64,000 nucleotides of DNA, taken from positions 1 to 64,000 of the forward strand of contig NZ_VWWP01000003.1 in assembly GCF_011752975.1 (NCBI RefSeq), given 5' to 3'. Source of the stretch: Chryseobacterium sp. Tr-659 (lineage in GTDB: Bacteria; Bacteroidota; Bacteroidia; Flavobacteriales; Weeksellaceae). The notes under the pieces were generated by a model. That model was given only the letters and a program-made list of their open reading frames with translations, was not told the origin of the DNA and did not search any database. This document shows, in pieces, positions 61,839 through 64,000 of this stretch; positions within the stretch are counted from its first letter, which is position 1, and each line of letters starts with the position of its first letter. Both the position numbers and the translations under genes were made by a program.

Positions 61839-63999
61839 ATCTGGCTCTGTTTTCTTCTTCTGTTCTTTGTGTTTCTTTAACCTGATATTTTGTACTTCCA
61901 AAATTATAGCTGAGTGAAATAATTAATCGGCTGCTATCCCACCAGTGGGTAAAACGGTTATCCATAATTTGTTTATGTCTGAATTCCAGCCGTTGATCAT
62001 AAGAATCAAAAATATTATTATAGCCAATTTTGGTATTCAGTTTATTATCAAACCAGGATTTCTGTACAGACAGATCAACAGTGTAACGAGGTTTTATGAT
62101 GTAAAGGCTATTACCTGTTTTGGATTCATAGTTTGCAAAGAGATTAATGGTATATCCTTTCGGGAGAGAAAATACCTGATTCAACCTGAGTTCAAAATTA
62201 TAAATACCCATTGCAAAAACTTCATCCAGATAGGGTCTGAATTCATAGTTATAATATCCTGTAATCTGGCCTGTCATATTCCACCACTTTGCAATTTTTA
62301 CCGGAAAACTGGTCTCCAGAATGGCAAAATTACGGTAAGGAAGATTGGTTCCCAGGTATTCTAAAACATTTGTTTTCGGATTATACAGCGGATAACGGGT
62401 CATTACATCTTTTTCTTTTCCTACTGTAAAGCTGGTAATCCAGTTTTTATAACGATAAGCAATTTTGATCTGGCTGGTAAAAGAGGGCTGAAGGTAAGGA
62501 TTCCCAATCCAGTAATTCAATGGGCTGAAATAAAACCGAAAAGGATTAAGCTGGGAAAAAACCGGTCTTGTTATTCTTCTGCTGTAGGACAGGGAAAGGT
62601 CGCTGGATGTATTAAACGTGTAGCCGGCACTGAATGACGGCAGCCATTCCGAATAATTTCTTGAGACAATAGAGTCTATGGTAACAGCATTGGAAATACT
62701 ATTTGTATTTTCAAACCTCAACCCTGCATTAAGCTGAAGTTTCCCAAATTTTTGCCGATAAGCCAAATATCCCGCCCATATTTTTTCCCGATAAGAAAAC
62801 TGATTGCTTCTTTCAGGATCAAAAACAAACTGATTAGACACCGATAAAGTATCATATCTTATATTATTATTGGTTTTTGAGCTGCTGTATTTAATTCCTG
62901 CTTCGAAATCTGCATTTCCTACCTTTTGTGAAACATCCATCTGAGCGGTATAAATTGTAATCTTATTAAGAAGATCAGATTTCCAATAGGATAAAAGGTC
63001 ATTGGCAGGCTGATCTCTATTGATAAAATCATCATTCTGTGTATTCTTTACCGAGAGATAATTCCCTAATAAGCTTAATTTAAATCCTTTATTCTGAAAA
63101 GAGTAATCTGTACTTATTCCATAATTATCCTGTAGATATGCTGTGGGGTTTTCACTCATTGTATTAAAAATCAGTTGAGCTTCATTTTTATCAGTGGTAT
63201 AAAGTGAACCCAACCGGTTACGGTTATTTTCCCTGAAATTACCTCTAAGGTTTAAACCTATTCTGTTTTTATCATTCCATCTGAAATCTGCTCCTGTTTG
63301 TACAGTATATACTTTAGCATTGTCATTCTGATAAGTACGGGTACGCATGATATTCGTATTTGCAAGCCGTTGCAGCGCGTGATACCGATAAGTGGAAATA
63401 CCTTCATTATATCCTGTCTGCAGATTATAAATTACTTTTCCTGTATTATAAGAAAGATTGAAGGTGTTTTCTCGATAATTGAATTTATTTACATAGACAT
63501 TCCCGTTATAATTTCCCTTCCAGCCAAGGGCTGCGTTCTTTTTTAATTTAATATCTATAATTCCTTTAAATTCTGCATCATATTTTGAAGACGGATTGGT
63601 ATTCACTTCTACAGATTCTACCATCTCCGGCGATAAAGATCTCAGATAGGCCTGTAATTCCTGATTACTCATTACTACAGGTTTTCCGTCAATAAGAATT
63701 GCAGGGGTTATTCTTCCTCCTACAAAGATTCCGTCTTCCTGGTCAACAGTTACACCTGGAGTTTTTCTCAGAACATCAAGAAGATTTGCAGATGTTTTGA
63801 AATTCCGATTTCCGGAAACGGACATCACTACATTTCCATCATTCAGTTTGATATTCTTTGGAACTGATTGAATAATGACTTCTGAAATATTTGTTGTAGC
63901 AGGCTTTGATCCATTGAGAGAATCCGGAGTCTTTTTTTCCTGTGCTTTTCCAAAAACGTACAGAAATAGCATGAGCAGAAAGAACCATAATTTGATCAT
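61837..63999 (-). CDS. Outer-membrane beta-barrel receptor, TonB-dependent-receptor-like
   Basis: A 720-residue outer-membrane protein: signal peptide (about 1-19), plug domain (about 35-155, with NLLDVLRKTPGVTVDQEDGIFVGG, ILIDGKPVVMSNQELQAYL and SKYDAEFKGIIDIKLKKN) and a long barrel ending in SLSYNFGSTKYQVKE plus a charged tail. Its ATG lies at the window edge (63999-63997), so any promoter and preceding genes are outside. It converges on the double-glycine peptide genes; a functional link to them is possible but only neighbourly. Confidence 0.9.
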   Translation of the reverse strand: MIKLWFFLLMLFLYVFGKAQEKKTPDSLNGSKPATTNISEVIIQSVPKNIKLNDGNVVMSVSGNRNFKTSANLLDVLRKTPGVTVDQEDGIFVGGRITPAILIDGKPVVMSNQELQAYLRSLSPEMVESVEVNTNPSSKYDAEFKGIIDIKLKKNAALGWKGNYNGNVYVNKFNYRENTFNLSYNTGKVIYNLQTGYNEGISTYRYHALQRLANTNIMRTRTYQNDNAKVYTVQTGADFRWNDKNRIGLNLRGNFRENNRNRLGSLYTTDKNEAQLIFNTMSENPTAYLQDNYGISTDYSFQNKGFKLSLLGNYLSVKNTQNDDFINRDQPANDLLSYWKSDLLNKITIYTAQMDVSQKVGNADFEAGIKYSSSKTNNNIRYDTLSVSNQFVFDPERSNQFSYREKIWAGYLAYRQKFGKLQLNAGLRFENTNSISNAVTIDSIVSRNYSEWLPSFSAGYTFNTSSDLSLSYSRRITRPVFSQLNPFRFYFSPLNYWIGNPYLQPSFTSQIKIAYRYKNWITSFTVGKEKDVMTRYPLYNPKTNVLEYLGTNLPYRNFAILETSFPVKIAKWWNMTGQITGYYNYEFRPYLDEVFAMGIYNFELRLNQVFSLPKGYTINLFANYESKTGNSLYIIKPRYTVDLSVQKSWFDNKLNTKIGYNNIFDSYDQRLEFRHKQIMDNRFTHWWDSSRLIISLSYNFGSTKYQVKETQRTEEENRAR

Positions 64000-64000
64000 C

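Noticed and set aside
61837..63999. Idea that the receptor next to the peptide genes is their dedicated partner
   Set aside because: They are convergent, each with its own terminator, and no transporter or modification gene joins them. Kept only as a possibility.
1..64000. Search for CRISPR arrays, transposases, integrases, tRNA or rRNA genes
   Set aside because: No regularly spaced repeats, transposase or integrase motifs, or tRNA T-loop patterns were found by reading. This is a manual scan and could miss degenerate cases.

Overview
The window reads as a chromosomal stretch of a flavobacterium in the Chryseobacterium/Weeksellaceae range. The evidence is an AT-rich sequence with very AT-rich intergenic DNA, Bacteroidota-type promoters (TTG, about 19-22 bases, then TAnnTTTG), a type IX secretion sorting tail, several TonB-dependent/outer-membrane beta-barrel proteins, a GLPGLI-family protein, and a methionine synthase split into two genes. 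I see no tRNA, rRNA, CRISPR array, transposase or prophage. This placement comes from reading the sequence, not from a database search.

Layout. Bases 1-660 hold two tandem promoters firing leftwards out of the window, a G-rich tract, a probable structured RNA (Flavo-1-like) and the cysS terminator. Then come cysS, a DinB-like gene and folE on the minus strand, followed by a GNAT-like gene and a secreted protein on the plus strand. Bases 5573-15721 are one long minus-strand methionine operon headed by a SAM-I riboswitch: metX-like acyltransferase, homoserine dehydrogenase with ACT-like N-terminus, metZ-like sulfhydrylase, four-helix-bundle protein, MetH N-terminal half, fatty-acid desaturase, MetH C-terminal half, metF. 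Next are a GH63-type glucosidase (+), an OsmC protein behind a 7-base tandem repeat, a secreted Cys peptide/GLPGLI/outer-membrane receptor set, and a MoxR-DUF58-DUF4350-DUF4129-membrane-SpoIIM cluster with a divergent RDD gene.

From 30 to 43 kb are housekeeping and envelope genes: a small GNAT, a glycosyltransferase with an LpxH-like phosphoesterase, YebC, an OmpA protein with a Lys/Ala-rich tail, SmpB, an ABC-F protein with complementary degenerate ATPase motifs, a T9SS substrate, recJ, nadD, DUF3817 and a lipoprotein. From 43.3 to 50.7 kb are two tandem paralogous outer-membrane receptors behind a good promoter, an esterase-like lipoprotein and a GH43 protein.

Bases 50.7-57.0 kb are a tight minus-strand operon of AdoMet decarboxylase, DUF4178, a 65-aa membrane protein, DUF350, a membrane-anchored spermidine-synthase-like enzyme, an FAD oxidoreductase and a polytopic membrane protein. 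It looks like a polyamine-type pathway tied to the membrane. A cupin/RidA/leaderless glycine-betaine-binding-protein operon follows, then two guanidino-group-modifying enzymes (CtlX and an arginine-deiminase relative).

The last 3 kb carry two tandem small genes, 55 and 53 codons, for double-glycine leader peptides with conserved six-cysteine cores. Each has its own near-identical upstream region and its own terminator, and they converge on another outer-membrane receptor. These peptides, the polyamine/DUF operon and the asymmetric ABC-F protein are the items most worth following up.
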